64,000 nucleotides of DNA from Rosellinia necatrix (lineage: Eukaryota > Ascomycota > Sordariomycetes > Xylariales > Xylariaceae). The stretch covers positions 1,736,001 through 1,800,000 of the forward strand of contig JAGYVD010000009.1 in assembly GCA_021209875.1 (NCBI GenBank), written 5' to 3'. Positions 36,794-48,824 of the stretch are shown here, in pieces. How positions within the stretch are numbered: the stretch's first letter is position 1; each line of letters begins with the position of its first letter. Under the pieces are notes generated by a model, which ran no database searches, was not told the DNA's origin, and was given only the letters and a program-made list of their open reading frames with translations. The translations under genes and the position numbers were made by a program.

Positions 36794-37432
36794 TTTGTGC
36801 AATGCACAAAATATGCCAATATTGAATCTCAGAACTTCAAAAATGATCAAGAAATGTACGACTCCTAGCTAACTGAGGGGTTATTGTGTCATCTTCACTC
36901 GTGCGATCAGCTAAACATATGATTGAAAAATCAGACTATGCTTTTTGTCGAAAAAGAAAATAATAAAAATTCAAACAACTATGACCAAATTCACACGAAA
37001 GTGGTGCCATTGGAGTTACACTCAAAAAAGCCATGTTTCTATCGTGAGATAGTCATCTGTAAGATACATTTCACCTCAACTAGCTTTCGTAGTATCCCCT
37101 TGTAGGGGCAAATAGTTCTCTCGCTAGGAGATATTCCTTGGCTCGGTCAATTATACAATGAGCACTATAAGAAAACAAACCCCGGGTCGGATTTTTAGGT
37201 ATCTAGACCACCCTTTAATCCCGGAGATCGTGAATTCTTCACACAGGATCATGACTCATTAGGCTAGTACACAAAACACCTTTACCCGGAGCTACACAGA
37301 TATCAACAAGTCATTAGTTTGTCTATCATTATCGTCGTTGTTGGCTAAAGTCGGGTGGTCCATACCCAGACCAACCCCAAGAGCGACCTTGTCTTCATCT
37401 TGCTTTATACTATCACTCTTCTGTCTGTTCTT
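36794..37432. other. Intergenic between two converging genes, no gene recognised
   Basis: AT-leaning sequence between the ends of the dienelactone hydrolase gene (plus) and the unknown-function gene (minus). It probably holds both 3' untranslated regions and terminators; AATAATAAAAATTC near 36958 is a possible polyadenylation-type element. Confidence 0.45.
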
Positions 37433-38869
37433 CTAGCCATCGTCCAATCCCATCTCGGAAAGCAGCCGATTGACAGTTTTCGTTCCCGTGACGTCTTGGC
37501 CGACGAGATGTTCGGGTTCCGAGAGTTTCTCAATCTGAGGACGCGGCAACGCACTGTCCCCTTCCAAGAGCGCGAACCGGACGACAGCCCATTCCATGGC
37601 CATCGAGGTATTCCAGGCAGACCAGTCGCGGTCCCGAGAGGGGATCACCCTGCCGAAGCGGTCCCTGCGTTCCCATTTCTGCTGTAGCATGCGCACAAGC
37701 TCGGAGGAGTGTGGTGCTATGATGTTCACTCGCGAGATCTTGAACCAGCCCACGAACGCGAATCGGGCGTGGGCACCGCCGGTACGGACACCAGGGATCC
37801 GGTGCTCCTCGAAAATAGCGATGGGGGAATGACTGGCGGGGACGTAATCGATTGGTGTGACGGAAGGGAACACGGGCTGGGGGGAGGAAGGCTCATGCTC
37901 GCTACCGAACTCATTTGCTGGGATAGGGGTCGTTTCTGCTTGATGATCAGGCCCCTCGGCTCTCACGATCACGCGCCGCTCTTCCCGCTCCTGATATTTG
38001 GCACTGTTATCTAATGAGATTCGGTCCAATTCTTTGTTGTCGGATTCGATAGGACGGTGTGATTTCTGCGCTTCCATGACCATGCCCGGTGAGGGGGTAT
38101 CATCCTTGTGCCGTGCGACTTCTTGCCCGGCGTGGGGCCTACGTTCTCCGATAACTGAGTCGGTGGTGGATGTGGAGGCCGTTGTATGTTCCACATCGCA
38201 CGATTTATCAATCCTATAATTATCCTCCCCAACGGGCGGGTGTGAAGAAAGCCGAGCCTCGCCAGGTAGCAATACGTGACAATGTACGCTAGCCCCGGCG
38301 CCCTGTTCATTAGGGGGCGCAGTAGCATTCCGGCCCTCCGGCACACCGTCCCCCCCGCAAGTAGTACTAGCCTCCCCAGTCTTATAGTTGCATAACTTCC
38401 TCTTGGTCTCCCATCCTCCGTTCTCGGCCTTCTTTATAAGGTACTCGGGAAGCAGAGCGAGTTTAGATTTGGCAAAGACGATGCGGTCATTTGCCCAGCG
38501 CGGGTTTGCACCGAAGAAGAGCAATAGATGGGAGAGCTGTTCTGGGCGATCCTTGGAATCATGAAATGTAGAGCTTTTGGTGTCTCGGGCGTCATTTTCG
38601 TTGCCCCAAAAATGATTGTAGAGATCATCCTGGCAGTAAAGATCCGATTGATCAACATGGGGCCTATGTTTTTGGAAAGGGGATTTTTGATATCCGGCCC
38701 TGCCGCCTCGGCCGTGTCCTCGATGCCTCTGCCCATCGTGCGCGGCTCTGTTATTGTGGTGGGCGGCTTGGGGTGCCTGATTATTGGGGGCGCAGGCGGC
38801 TGAAAGTGTATCGCCCGAGCCGCCATTCGCCTTATGTCGACGGAAAGGAGGAATGTAGCTGCCGCCCAT
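37433..38869 (-). CDS. Conserved fungal protein of unknown function
   Basis: A single uninterrupted frame of 478 residues starts MGGSYIPPFRRHKA. The first about 70 residues are Gly/His/Arg-rich. Two blocks look conserved: residues 84-147 (YNHFWG, STFHDSKDRPEQLSHLLLFF, GANPRWANDRIVFAKSKLAL) and 364-438 (FAFVGWFKISRVNIIAPHSS, VRMLQQKWERRDRFGRVIP, SMAMEWAVVRFALLEGD). The central 200 residues are polar and probably disordered. I recall similar proteins only as uncharacterised Sordariomycete proteins and know no catalytic motif. The N-terminal RG/RH-rich segment suggests nucleic-acid contact, which is inference only. The gene converges with the dienelactone hydrolase gene. Confidence 0.85.
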   Translation of the reverse strand: MGGSYIPPFRRHKANGGSGDTLSAACAPNNQAPQAAHHNNRAAHDGQRHRGHGRGGRAGYQKSPFQKHRPHVDQSDLYCQDDLYNHFWGNENDARDTKSSTFHDSKDRPEQLSHLLLFFGANPRWANDRIVFAKSKLALLPEYLIKKAENGGWETKRKLCNYKTGEASTTCGGDGVPEGRNATAPPNEQGAGASVHCHVLLPGEARLSSHPPVGEDNYRIDKSCDVEHTTASTSTTDSVIGERRPHAGQEVARHKDDTPSPGMVMEAQKSHRPIESDNKELDRISLDNSAKYQEREERRVIVRAEGPDHQAETTPIPANEFGSEHEPSSPQPVFPSVTPIDYVPASHSPIAIFEEHRIPGVRTGGAHARFAFVGWFKISRVNIIAPHSSELVRMLQQKWERRDRFGRVIPSRDRDWSAWNTSMAMEWAVVRFALLEGDSALPRPQIEKLSEPEHLVGQDVTGTKTVNRLLSEMGLDDG

Positions 38870-39813
38870 GGCTTGCCTCCATGTGTGATATCTTTAAGTA
38901 TAACTAGTCTTGACTTGGGGGTGAGATTTTATTGGCCAGAGACTTGGATGAGCAAGGAGAGACGCCTCAAGAGTTGAGTTGAGTTAGGTTAGTATGATTC
39001 ATTCGTGCGTGTCGGGTGGCTAGGTAGCTACTTACCTATCTATTTAGGTGGGGGCTTTGTTGCTGCCTACCTCTATCTACCCTTTTGCTCAACTGCGCAA
39101 AAGCAGGTGCATTGCGAAGCAACTACGACATCATGCAGTGGCCTAACCCCCTCTACTACCTACCTCTACCTAGGTATTGCCTACCTATTGCCTGCTGCGT
39201 ACCTGCCTAATATCGATCGGCCGGTGCAGGAATGTATGCCCCAATACCATCATAAGGTGACTGCCACTGGTAAATACCCCTCCTTCTTGTTTCGTTTTTG
39301 ATGGAGTAGGTAGCTACCGATGCAACTATGAATGTATCGGAACATGGTAAACTCCCTTGCCAACTCCCTCGCCAGATCTTCGCAGGAAAGCCACGGCGGT
39401 TCAATCCCTGTATGATAGACATTTGTGCATCCCTCGACAGCTACTACTATAGATAATACATCATAGTGCGCCCTAACATGCAGCAGATGTGCTGTTGTAA
39501 GATTATTCATTGGTTCCGAAGCATCCTTATTCAACGTGCGGCACCGAGTCGGGAATAGCGGCACAGCGCATCGCGATGTTGGCAGACAGGCGCGTCCACG
39601 AGGTATCACAGCCTCCGAGTCTGAAACTATAAAACCTTGAGTGAGCATTTATGAGTACTGGAGGCTGTTCGCATAAAAGTATTCATCATCATATTACCAA
39701 TCAAAGTGTTCCTGGTGTATCTATCATCGGCCTTGCTTGTTCTTGTAGCCTATCCGTCGAGACAATTGCATCTGCACTGGAAAATCCACATCCAAATCTA
39801 CCTACACAACATA
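38870..39813. other. Intergenic with TACCT-rich sequence, no gene recognised
   Basis: Positions 39020-39210 are rich in TACCTACC/CTACCTAGGTA motifs. This is the divergent region between the minus-strand unknown gene and the plus-strand secreted-protein gene. Open frames here are repeat products. Confidence 0.5.
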
Positions 39814-40469
39814 ATGAGATCAATAATATTTTCTATATGGCATCTCTGTATGCCTCTGTGCTTCCAGGCCGTCGCGGAGGCCGGGCCAACCGCTTCTAAG
39901 ACTTTCAGTCCCCAACGAAAGAGTTCATCGACACCAGATGTCTTTCCCGGCGTATGGGGTCTTTGCGGAGTAAGTGATTCTATGGGCTCTTTGCCATCTT
40001 TCGCCACAGCGTGTTTTGGGATATAAAGGTTCCTTGCGGCAATAGAATCGTGTCCCAAAGGTTAACCACGATTCCGAATGGCTATCACTGACCTCAAGTG
40101 CCGCAGTCGAAATACGGATTAGAGCCGGCGGACACCACAGGGGCCATTGAATGCGCAACGATGATTGGAGTCGGCCGAGGAGATACCATCAGTGTCAATG
40201 TCGACGACGAACCGCGGCTGTTGTGCGATGACTATGGCGCCAAGATCTGGATAGCCCCATTTACCAACAAGCCGGACCTGACGGTGAACAGCTTCACTTT
40301 CAAGACTATCGATGTCATCAACATGACTCTAAACGGAGCCGTGACGTGCTGCGACTACAAAGTCAGCCCTACGTGCAGTGGGTGGGGGGATGCTCAGCGA
40401 GGTGCGCGGCCGCCAGGATGTTTTAATCTCAATAAATCATGCCGACACACCAGAAATGGTGGCGTATAA
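39814..40469 (+). CDS. Small secreted cysteine-rich protein, effector-like candidate
   Basis: Two exons, 39814-39969 and 40107-40469, join in phase 0 around a 137-base GTAAGT...CGCAG intron, giving 172 residues. The N-terminus MRSIIFSIWHLCMPLCFQAV then AEAG fits a cleavable secretion signal. The remainder has eight cysteines (in GLCG, ECATM, LLCDD, TCCDY, PTCSG, PGCFN, KSCRH), an acidic stretch (NVDDEPRLLCDDYG) and no domain I recognise. Size, signal and cysteine content match fungal secreted effector-like or surface proteins; function and host relevance cannot be inferred. The C-terminal about 25 residues after GWGDAQRG are basic and could instead be intronic if a further exon exists. The gene lies 1.8 kb from the start of a large AT-rich block, a setting where such genes often occur. 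Confidence 0.6.
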
Positions 40470-40771
40470 TGATGTCGATCACTAGGGGCCAGACATGAAA
40501 GAATAGTTTTCGGTGTTTGTACTATACGTGGAAAATAAGTTGAAGATAAAAAAAAATAAAGATCAAGCGAACTAAATAGCCTGGTCAATTGTCCTTGAGA
40601 GTTCGACTCTCTATTGTCCACCGTCTGAAGATAGAGACTGTCTACCTCAGAGCAGTTGATATGATCCGCTCGGCCGTATTTTGTTACAGTATATAACCGC
40701 CATTGAAGCCTGTACAGTCTTAATATACAGCCGTCGTTGGAACCGATCAGTCATCCTCGCCATCTTCCCCC
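40470..40771. other. Short intergenic region between converging genes
   Basis: AT-rich 3' flanks of the secreted-protein gene and the ATP12-type gene. A tRNA-like fragment (AGAGTTCGACTCTC near 40600) lacks acceptor pairing and is not called. Confidence 0.5.
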
Positions 40772-41944
40772 CTATTTCTTCCCCGTGCCGCTGACGAGGA
40801 GCACTACGCTCCCCAGCTGACGGCGGAGGTCCTCCTTTTCGACGTCGTGCGTATCCTCGACCTCGCCCCAGTTACCGATCTGCCAGTTGACCTCGATGCT
40901 CGCCAACTGAGCGGCCTCCTCGGTGCCAAACCGGTGCTGCGCCTCGCCGGCCGCCCCCACGCCAACGGGACCTTCGGTCCACTCGACGAGAAGCCTGACG
41001 GCGCCGAGCAGGCCCTTGCCCGCGAGCACGGCCCGCTCCAGGCCCGCGAGCTCCCAGGAGCTCAGCGCGGCGACCCAGCCTTCGATGATCTGGCGGGTCT
41101 CGGGCTTCTGGGGGCGCGGCATGATGCCCTCGCCGTCGAGGGCGGGCTCGATGACGGCGCCGGGCCAGACGCGCGTGGTCAGGAACGCCACGACGTCCTC
41201 GGCGGCGCGCCTCTGCAGCTCGCGCAGCGTCTTCCCCTCGCCGTCGGGGGCGTCGTGGCCGTGCCGCGGCGGCGGCGCCCAGCACAGCAGCGAGTCCGTG
41301 TCGAGGTAGCGCATGAGCATGCGCGTGACGCTCATCCGCAGGCTCTCGACGCTGCTGGCCCCCGTCGCCGCGTCGTCGTCCGCGATGTCCAGCGCCCGGC
41401 ACGCCAGGCTCGTCAGCGGGATCAGGTGCTGCCGCGTCGCCTGCTGCGCCGACGCCAGCAGGTCCCACTCGAGCGCCAGCGCCGCCGCCAGCATCGGCTT
41501 CGACGTCGGCAGCCGCACCACCTCCTTGGTCACCGGCCGCCGCAGCGGCCGCGTGTCCAGGTGCACCTCGAGCGCCCCGTCGACCTCCCGCACGTGCACG
41601 TGCTTCCAGAACCGCCGCCGCGGGAGCGGGCCGGGCTGCTTGTGCTCGCTGCCGTCCGCCGTCGCCGTCGTCCTGGATGATGTTCTCGTCCGCTTTCCGA
41701 TCTCCTGCGCCCTCTCTAGCAGTGCGGCGTGCTTCTTCCGTCGCTCGAGCCGCCCGTCCGTGCTGTCGGCCGCCGGTTGCGGCGGCTGCGGCGGTGGCCC
41801 TGTCCCATGGATCGGCGAGACGGTCGCGGGCGAGGCGGGCGTGGAGTGGATGTGGTGTGCGGCGGGGGGCAGGGCCCGGTATCCGTATGAGACGCCTGAT
41901 CGGCGTGTTATGGCTCGCAGGGCGACTCGTGTCGGGGGTTTCAT
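40772..41944 (-). CDS. ATP12: ATP12-type mitochondrial F1-ATPase assembly chaperone
   Basis: An intronless gene of 390 residues from the ATG at 41942-41944. ATP12 binds the F1 alpha subunit in the matrix so that it assembles with beta. The N-terminus MKPPTRVALRAITRRSG is basic and amphipathic as expected of a mitochondrial presequence. After a Pro-rich linker, the ATP12 domain begins around residue 110 with RRRFWKHVHVREVDGALEV and LDTRPLRRPVTKEVVRLP, followed by LAAALALEWDLL. It ends with the conserved EVNWQIGNWGEVEDTHDVEK. The frame is open a further 25 codons upstream (42019), but that segment is AT-rich and lacks targeting character, so I prefer the inner Met. The gene is strongly GC-rich and throws long open frames on the opposite strand, which I treat as shadows. 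Confidence 0.93.
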   Translation of the reverse strand: MKPPTRVALRAITRRSGVSYGYRALPPAAHHIHSTPASPATVSPIHGTGPPPQPPQPAADSTDGRLERRKKHAALLERAQEIGKRTRTSSRTTATADGSEHKQPGPLPRRRFWKHVHVREVDGALEVHLDTRPLRRPVTKEVVRLPTSKPMLAAALALEWDLLASAQQATRQHLIPLTSLACRALDIADDDAATGASSVESLRMSVTRMLMRYLDTDSLLCWAPPPRHGHDAPDGEGKTLRELQRRAAEDVVAFLTTRVWPGAVIEPALDGEGIMPRPQKPETRQIIEGWVAALSSWELAGLERAVLAGKGLLGAVRLLVEWTEGPVGVGAAGEAQHRFGTEEAAQLASIEVNWQIGNWGEVEDTHDVEKEDLRRQLGSVVLLVSGTGKK

Positions 41945-42104
41945 CGCCGCAACGTGTATAATAGGTCTTAGGTTATATATTTTGGTAGCTAGATCAAGAG
42001 ATATCAAGTTGATTGGCACTGTAAGTCCGGCCTGGATGCATTGTTGTTATCGATAATCACTTTTCTTAGCAATAGACAAGTCTAGGTTAGGTACTTAAGG
42101 CAGG

Positions 42105-42147
42105 AGGAGGAGGAGGAGGAGGAGGAGTTTATTAACGTCTAATCTAG
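42105..42147 (+). repeat. (GGA)n microsatellite followed by the shared 18-base motif
   Basis: Eight AGG units, a TT, then TATTAACGTCTAATCTAG (42130-42147). This is the same motif that follows the TAG microsatellite at 18025-18042. Confidence 0.85.
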
Positions 42148-44757
42148 GTGGCTAGTATTGCTAGTTATATTTTAATAGTGCGATTATAGCTGCTAAAAGA
42201 CCCTGCAGCTAATCGGCCCTACTAGTACTTTACGTGACCTATAAAGATTTATGTTTGAAAAAACGGTAGAAGTAGCAGTACGTACTTATAGTTTTGTTTA
42301 ATAAAAAAAATAACTAAAAAAAGTTTTTATTATGCTGTTTGTTTTTATTAGGACTTGTTGTTTTAGTTTAAAATAAAGTGGTTAAAATCGGCAAAGCGTT
42401 TTTATTGTGCGGTTAAAACTTTATGTTTTTTTTGTTTTTTTTAAAAATTATAATATAATTTTTTAGCTTTTTTGTTTAAAAGCTATAATTATTTAGCTGT
42501 TTTTTTTAAATATAAAAAACGATATTATATAACGTTATATTTAAAAATATAGCTTTAATTTTTAATTTATTATATTTATATATAGTTATATTTTTTTTAA
42601 ATGTTTAAATCGTTTATAATATAAAATAAAATTATTATGTTTAAAATGTTCGATAAAAATATTTTAAGTTTAAGTTTAAAAAAACAGTTTTAAAAAACGT
42701 TTTATTTTAAAGCTTATTTAATATTTTATTTTATATATAAGTTAAGTTTATAATATAATTATTATTTTTATTATTTAATTTAATTTGTTTATATGTTTTT
42801 TAAAATATAAAAATAAAAAGCGTTTTTTTTAGCTAAATAATTAAAAAAAAAAAAAGCTTAAAATATATAGCTGCAGCAGCGTCTGTTTATTTATTTTTAA
42901 AATGTTTATATATTTAAAAACTAGTAAAATATAAAAATATTATTTAATAGTTTAATTAATTATTAAAACTTTATAAATTAATAGTTTAAACTATAAAATT
43001 ATTATTAAAAAGCTAATAAATACTGCTATATTATTAATATATAAATAAACATGTTTTATTATATATAAATATTTATAAATAGCTTATTTAAAAGCTTTTA
43101 AAACTTTTAAACATTTAATATTAAAAACTTTTTTTTTGTTTAATTATTTAGCGTTTTATTTATTAAATCTGCTGTTTATATAAACTATAAAGCTTTATAA
43201 TATAAATTTATTTTTAATCCGTTTAAATATAAAAAATAATATTTATATTAAAACTAGACTTTAATTTTAAAAATTTTTGCAGCTTATTTAAAATATTTTT
43301 TAATAATAGTTTTTGTTTTTAAAAATAAGCCGTTTTATAATAATAAAAAAACATAGTAAAAACAGTAAATTTTAAAGTTTAAGCAGGCTGTTTTTTATAA
43401 AATAATATAGCGTTTAAAATAACTGTTTTTTATTTTTGCTATAAATAAATAATATTTATTTAATTTTACGATTTTAATAAAATATAAAATTTTAATCCGT
43501 TTTAAATAAAGTTAAACTATTAAAATAAAAGCTTTTTATAAAATAGTTGCGTTAAAAATTTTTTATATTAAAATAACAGCTTTTGTTATAATAATAAATA
43601 TGTTTTATATTTTTTAATATATTTAATAACTTTAATATTTATTTATTTTTATTATTTATAAGTTTTTATTTTTTAATTTTAAAATATTATATTTAGCTGC
43701 TATATATAGCTATAAAAACTATTATAAACTTAGCTATTTAAAAAAAAGTTTAAAATAAAACGTTTTTAGTTATATTATTTAAAGCTTTAAAAAAAAAGCC
43801 TATTTTAGCGGCTTTTTTTAATTATTTTTTTACGTAGTAGCAAAAATATAGTATTTTATTTAAAAAACTTTTAGCCAGCAGATAAATATTTATAAAAAAA
43901 TAATAGCTTAGTTTACTATAATAATTAAATTTTTAAAGTTGCGTTTTTATTTTATATATAAATAAGTTTATATTTATTAAGTTTAAAACTAATAACGTTA
44001 TTTATTTTTAATTTATAACTGCTGTAGCTTTTAAAATAAAAAAATATATTATATTTTACGTTTAGCTTATATTTAATTATTATTATATTATTAATATAAC
44101 TAAAAATATTATAAAAGTTTTTAATTAAAAAATAAGTTAATAAATAGTATAAAAATATAAAAAATATAAAAAGCTTTATAATAGCTTATATTTTAACAAG
44201 CAGAAAAAAAGTTTTAAACTTAAAATAAACAAAAGTAAAACAGTCTGTTATAAAAACTAAATTTATTTAATTATTTTTAAATCTTAGCTTTATTTTAATA
44301 AATAAAATATAAGTTTATATTTTAAAACTATATTAAAAGCTTTAGTTATATTTATAATAAAAAAAAAAACTTTATATAACTGTTTAATATTATGTTTTAT
44401 ATTATATATTAATATATTAATAAGATTTATAGCTGTTTAATTAAAAAATGCTTTAAATTATTATTTAAAAATTATTTTATTAAATATAGCAGCGATCGCT
44501 ATTTTATAAGCTAAAAGCTGTTCTAATTTTTTTTAAATATAAAAAGCAATATAAATTTTTAAGTTTTAATTAGCGTATAATTAAATTTTTAAATTTAAAA
44601 AAAATAATATCTGCTGTTTAAAATATTTTAAAATAATATTTTATACGTAAATATAAATTATATAATATTAATATATATATATTAATAAAATGCTATATAT
44701 GTTTAAACAAGTTAGCTTTTATTTAATTATATTTTAAAATAATAGCTAATATATTAT

Positions 44758-44774
44758 AGCAGGCCTGGCCTGCT
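44758..44774. repeat. GC-rich palindrome surviving in AT-rich DNA
   Basis: AGCAGGCC-T-GGCCTGCT has perfect 8-base arms and is surrounded by about 80 percent or more A/T on both sides. Confidence 0.8.
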
Positions 44775-47700
44775 TTTATAGTTATAATTTTTATATTTAT
44801 AGCAAATTTTTATTTAAATCTGTTTATTTTATATTTATTAAATATATTATTAAACAGGTCGTTAATATTATCGCCTGCTGCTTTTATAAAAAAAATATAA
44901 TATAATAAAAATTAATTTTAATTATTAAATTAATATAAACTCTGCTTTTATATTTTAAAAAAAACGCTTTTTAGTTTTTAGCTTGCGCTAATTAGCAATA
45001 TTATAAAGTTTTTAAAAATATTTATTTTTTAATAGTTCTAATCTAATAATTTTTTTAATATTTTTATTAGCTTATATAATTTAATTTTTATTTATAAATA
45101 TTATGCTTAGCTTTTTATTTTTATAAGTTTAGTTTAATACGTTATAACTTTTAAGTTTTATTAAAAATACTTTTATACTTATGTTTTTTAATATAAATGC
45201 TACTTTTAAGCTGTATTAAATATAATAATAATTTATTCTATATAAAGTTTTATTTTTAATAAAGTTTAAATCTTGCTATAAAAAATAAAAAGCTTTGTTT
45301 ATATTATAATAGCTTTATTTTAAATAATAAAATTATTAAAATATATTGTCTGTTTTATAAACAAAAAAAAGTTTTTAAAATAAAACTGTTATTTTAATTA
45401 TATAATAATTTAAACCGGTATAAAAATCGTTGTTTATTTAAACAGTAATATTAAAACGTTGCTTATAATAAAATTTAATATAAATTTTATTTTATATATA
45501 AATATGCTTATTATATATTACACTAAACTATTATTATTAATAAAGTTAGCAATTTTTTTATTTATTTTTTTATTATAATAGTTTTTAACGTTTAAAGCTT
45601 AGCTTTAATATATCGCGTTAAAATTACTAGCTATTATAATATTTTCTAGGCATAATAAAATAAAAAAAGTATTAATTATATAATCGTTTAAAATTGCTTA
45701 AAAGTTTATATATATTATATATAGTTATATTTCTAACTTTAACATAAATAATATATAAATATATAGATTTTATTAAAGCAAATGTTTTAATAATTTATTT
45801 ATTTATTATATATATTATAACTTTTAAAAAGTTAAAGTATTAGTTTTTTAAATATATAGCATTTATAAAAAAATGTTTTTATATAATTTTTAGTATTATA
45901 AACATATAACTAAAGTTTTTAAACTAAAATAATATTTATTTTAGTTTTATCGGCTAGACTAAAAATATATTATATATTTTAAAAAGCTTTTATATTAGCT
46001 TAAAATATAATAAAAGCTTATTAGCTTTTTAAAACTTATAAATATATTTTTATTTAAATAGCTCGATTAACTTAATATTTATAATTAATAAGGTCGTAAA
46101 ATATTTAATATTTTATTTTTTTAAAAAAAATTTATTTTTAAATAGTTTTTATAGCTGCATGTTTATATAATATTTTTAATTTAAGTTTTAATTATCGGAG
46201 ATATTTTTATTTAAAAAAGGTTAAAAAGTATTAAGCTTATAATACGCTTTTTTTTTTTTTTTAATATTATTAAAGCCGTAAGCTTTTTTATATTTAAGCG
46301 CGCTATATTTATTGTTTTAGCAACTAAAAAAAAAAAATAAAAATTAAATAATTTTATAAAAAAAAGTTTTTAGCACAAGTAGCAGTACTAATACTTTTTA
46401 TAAAGTTTTATTGTTAAAATATATTTTTTTTTTGCTAATAGGTTATTTTTAAACTAAAGCCTGTTAAGCTTTTTTATATATTTTAGAAGCTTTATCGCTT
46501 AGTTTTTTAAAAAAATGCAGTTACGTTTTAAATAGTTAAATAACCTTTTTTTTTTTAATCGTTAGCTTAGCTAAACATATTTTAATAAACGTTTTATAAA
46601 AGCTGTAATAATTAATATATTTTATAAATTTAATACAAGCTTTAAAAACGTATAGTTTTTTATAATTTATGCAGACTTTTTTTTTTATATAAAAATAAAA
46701 GTTATAAAATTTTTAATAGTTATTATATTAAATAACCGTAGTAATATATGCTAGCCAATAAAAAAATAAAACTTAAATAAAATAAAGTTGCGTTAAATAA
46801 GCTTTAAAAAAATACTATTTATATAAAAAGTTATATTTAAATAATAATATTTTATTAAATTGTTGTTTAATTTTAGCAATAATTTTTTTATAATAAAATT
46901 AATATTTATTTATTTATTTAAAATATTAAAAGCAAAAATATTTGCGATAATATATATTAATTATTTTTGTTTAAAAAAAATAATATTATATTAACTTAAT
47001 TTATTTATAGCTTAAAATAATATTATAGCTGCGTTATTATTTTTATATTTAATAAACTACCTAGTAGTAATAAATATAGTTATAAAAAACGCTGCTAATA
47101 TACAACTAAAAAATTATATAAAAAATATAAAAGTTTATAATATTAACGTTATAAAACCAGGAGTTTTTATTTATTTATAAAAATATATATAGTTAATCTG
47201 TATTTTATTTTTAAAGTTTTTATTATAACGTTTATTTTTAATAATAATTTAATTAAAATTGTTAAAAGTATTGTTATAATTAATATTATTTTTAGTAAAG
47301 CTTAACAAATTAGTTTTAAAATAAAAGCAGGATTTAAAACAGATCTGTTTTTTTTAGCACGTTTATTAGTTTTTTTTTTTAGTTTTAAGTTTATATTATT
47401 AGCTAAAACTTGCTACGTGTTATTATTAAGCTTTTATTACAGCTGTAGTATATAAAAATAAAAAAAAAAAAACTTTTAGTTTTACGATATTTATTTACTT
47501 GTTAAAAAAAATAGTCGTATAGCTTTTTAAAAAAAAAAAACGTTTTAAAATAATTGTTGGTTTTTTTTGCGCAAAATTAAAAAATAAATTAAAAACAGTA
47601 TTAACAACTTTTTTTATTTATTTAGCATAAGCAGAGCTTATAAAGTCGGAAATAAAAAATATTTTATTAATAACAAATAAAATAGCTAAAATAACTTTTT

Positions 47701-48013
47701 TATAAATAAAAAAATTTTTATCGCGGTTTTTAAAAAAAATAAAAATAAAGCAAAAGCTTTTAAACTTAAAACTATTTAAAAACATGTTTTATATTATATA
47801 TACTATGTTTTAAATAAAAATTTATTATATTATAAGTTTAGCTATAGTTTATAAGTTTATATTAATTATACGTTTAAATAAAGCCCGGAAGAAAAGAGTA
47901 AAAAGCTATAAGGCTTAAGGGGTTTTAAAATATTTTCTAACCAGAGAAAAAGTGGGCCTTTTCTAAGAAGTGAAAAAGGTGTAAAGGGGAAGGTTGTAGG
48001 TACTTAAGGCAGG

Positions 48014-48824
48014 CCTTTAAACATAACCCATCAGCCCCCTCCCACCCCCCGGTTCGGTCCGTTGTGGGCATTCACTTTCTTTTCACCTACTTACGCATGT
48101 AGATAGGACCCATATATTTGACCCCAAGGGCGCTGATTGGAGAGTCATAAGTTTCCCTCTCAGCAGGCCAAGATCCACAAGCAACAGTGGAGATACAATA
48201 TATCAGCATGCACGTTGCTGGCTACTACATAGGATAATATTATGCGTAACCATCTGGGCGGCCCAGCTAGTTGAGTGGTTCTAGATCTAGCAATACAATC
48301 CTCTAGGCGACACGCAGGAATGAGCTGCTACTGTTGATATCCCGCCTCTTTTTGTGAGTGTTCTATCTCCTTTCTACATAAGAAGGCATGCGCACTTGGC
48401 GCAGATAAATAACCTCGTAGATAGGTTTTACGGTCCTGAATCGGAATAGGAATTTCACCTGAGCCACGCCGCTTTTAGCCTGAGCCTGGACTGAGCAAGA
48501 CCCGCTTTTGCACAACAAACTTGCATAACTTCTAGTATACGTCACGGGTCTTACTGTAAATGCACCACCATAGATAAAATGAAGTAACCGTTTTTAATCC
48601 AAAACGGATTTGATAGGACTAATAACTTCCCAGGAAGTCGCTCCTCCGCCCATGAAATGCTTTTTTAAACGGTGGTATAAGTGCCGCAACACTACACGCC
48701 TTGAGGCAGAACTACGTATATAGTATTTTTAAATAATAAGCTCTGAATTATTAGTTACAACTATGTGTATTATTATACCTTCTCTTTAACTAACTATGGT
48801 GCTAAGCATATAATAATGTAAACT
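48014..48824. other. Normal-composition island, no intact gene
   Basis: Composition returns to normal right of the AT-rich block. A 60-codon frame at 48363-48545 (minus) is protein-like but unrecognised and may be a relic. GACTTCC-type dyad sequence (AACTTCCCAGGAAGTCG, 48623-48639) resembles the palindrome at 50350. Confidence 0.4.

Larger units (their letters stand above)
42088..48013. other. AT-rich, stop-riddled block bounded by 17-base direct repeats
   Basis: From about 42270 to 47880 the sequence is almost pure A/T on both strands with no durable frame, as expected of a heavily RIP-mutated repeat. The identical sequence TAGGTACTTAAGGCAGG lies at both ends (42088-42104 and 47997-48013). 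No transposase or polymerase motif can be read. Occasional GC islets survive, for example the dyad at 44758-44774. Confidence 0.7.

Noticed and set aside
40585..40622. tRNA-like 3' segment (T-arm-like AGAGTTCGACTCTC followed by TATTGTCCACC)
   Set aside because: No 5' strand pairs with the would-be acceptor, there is no room for an anticodon arm, and the T stem has a mismatch at its base.
40847..41680. 277-codon open frame opposite the ATP12-type gene, and others nearby on both strands
   Set aside because: Arg/Ala/Pro-rich shadows of a very GC-rich real gene; the antisense product shows no family.
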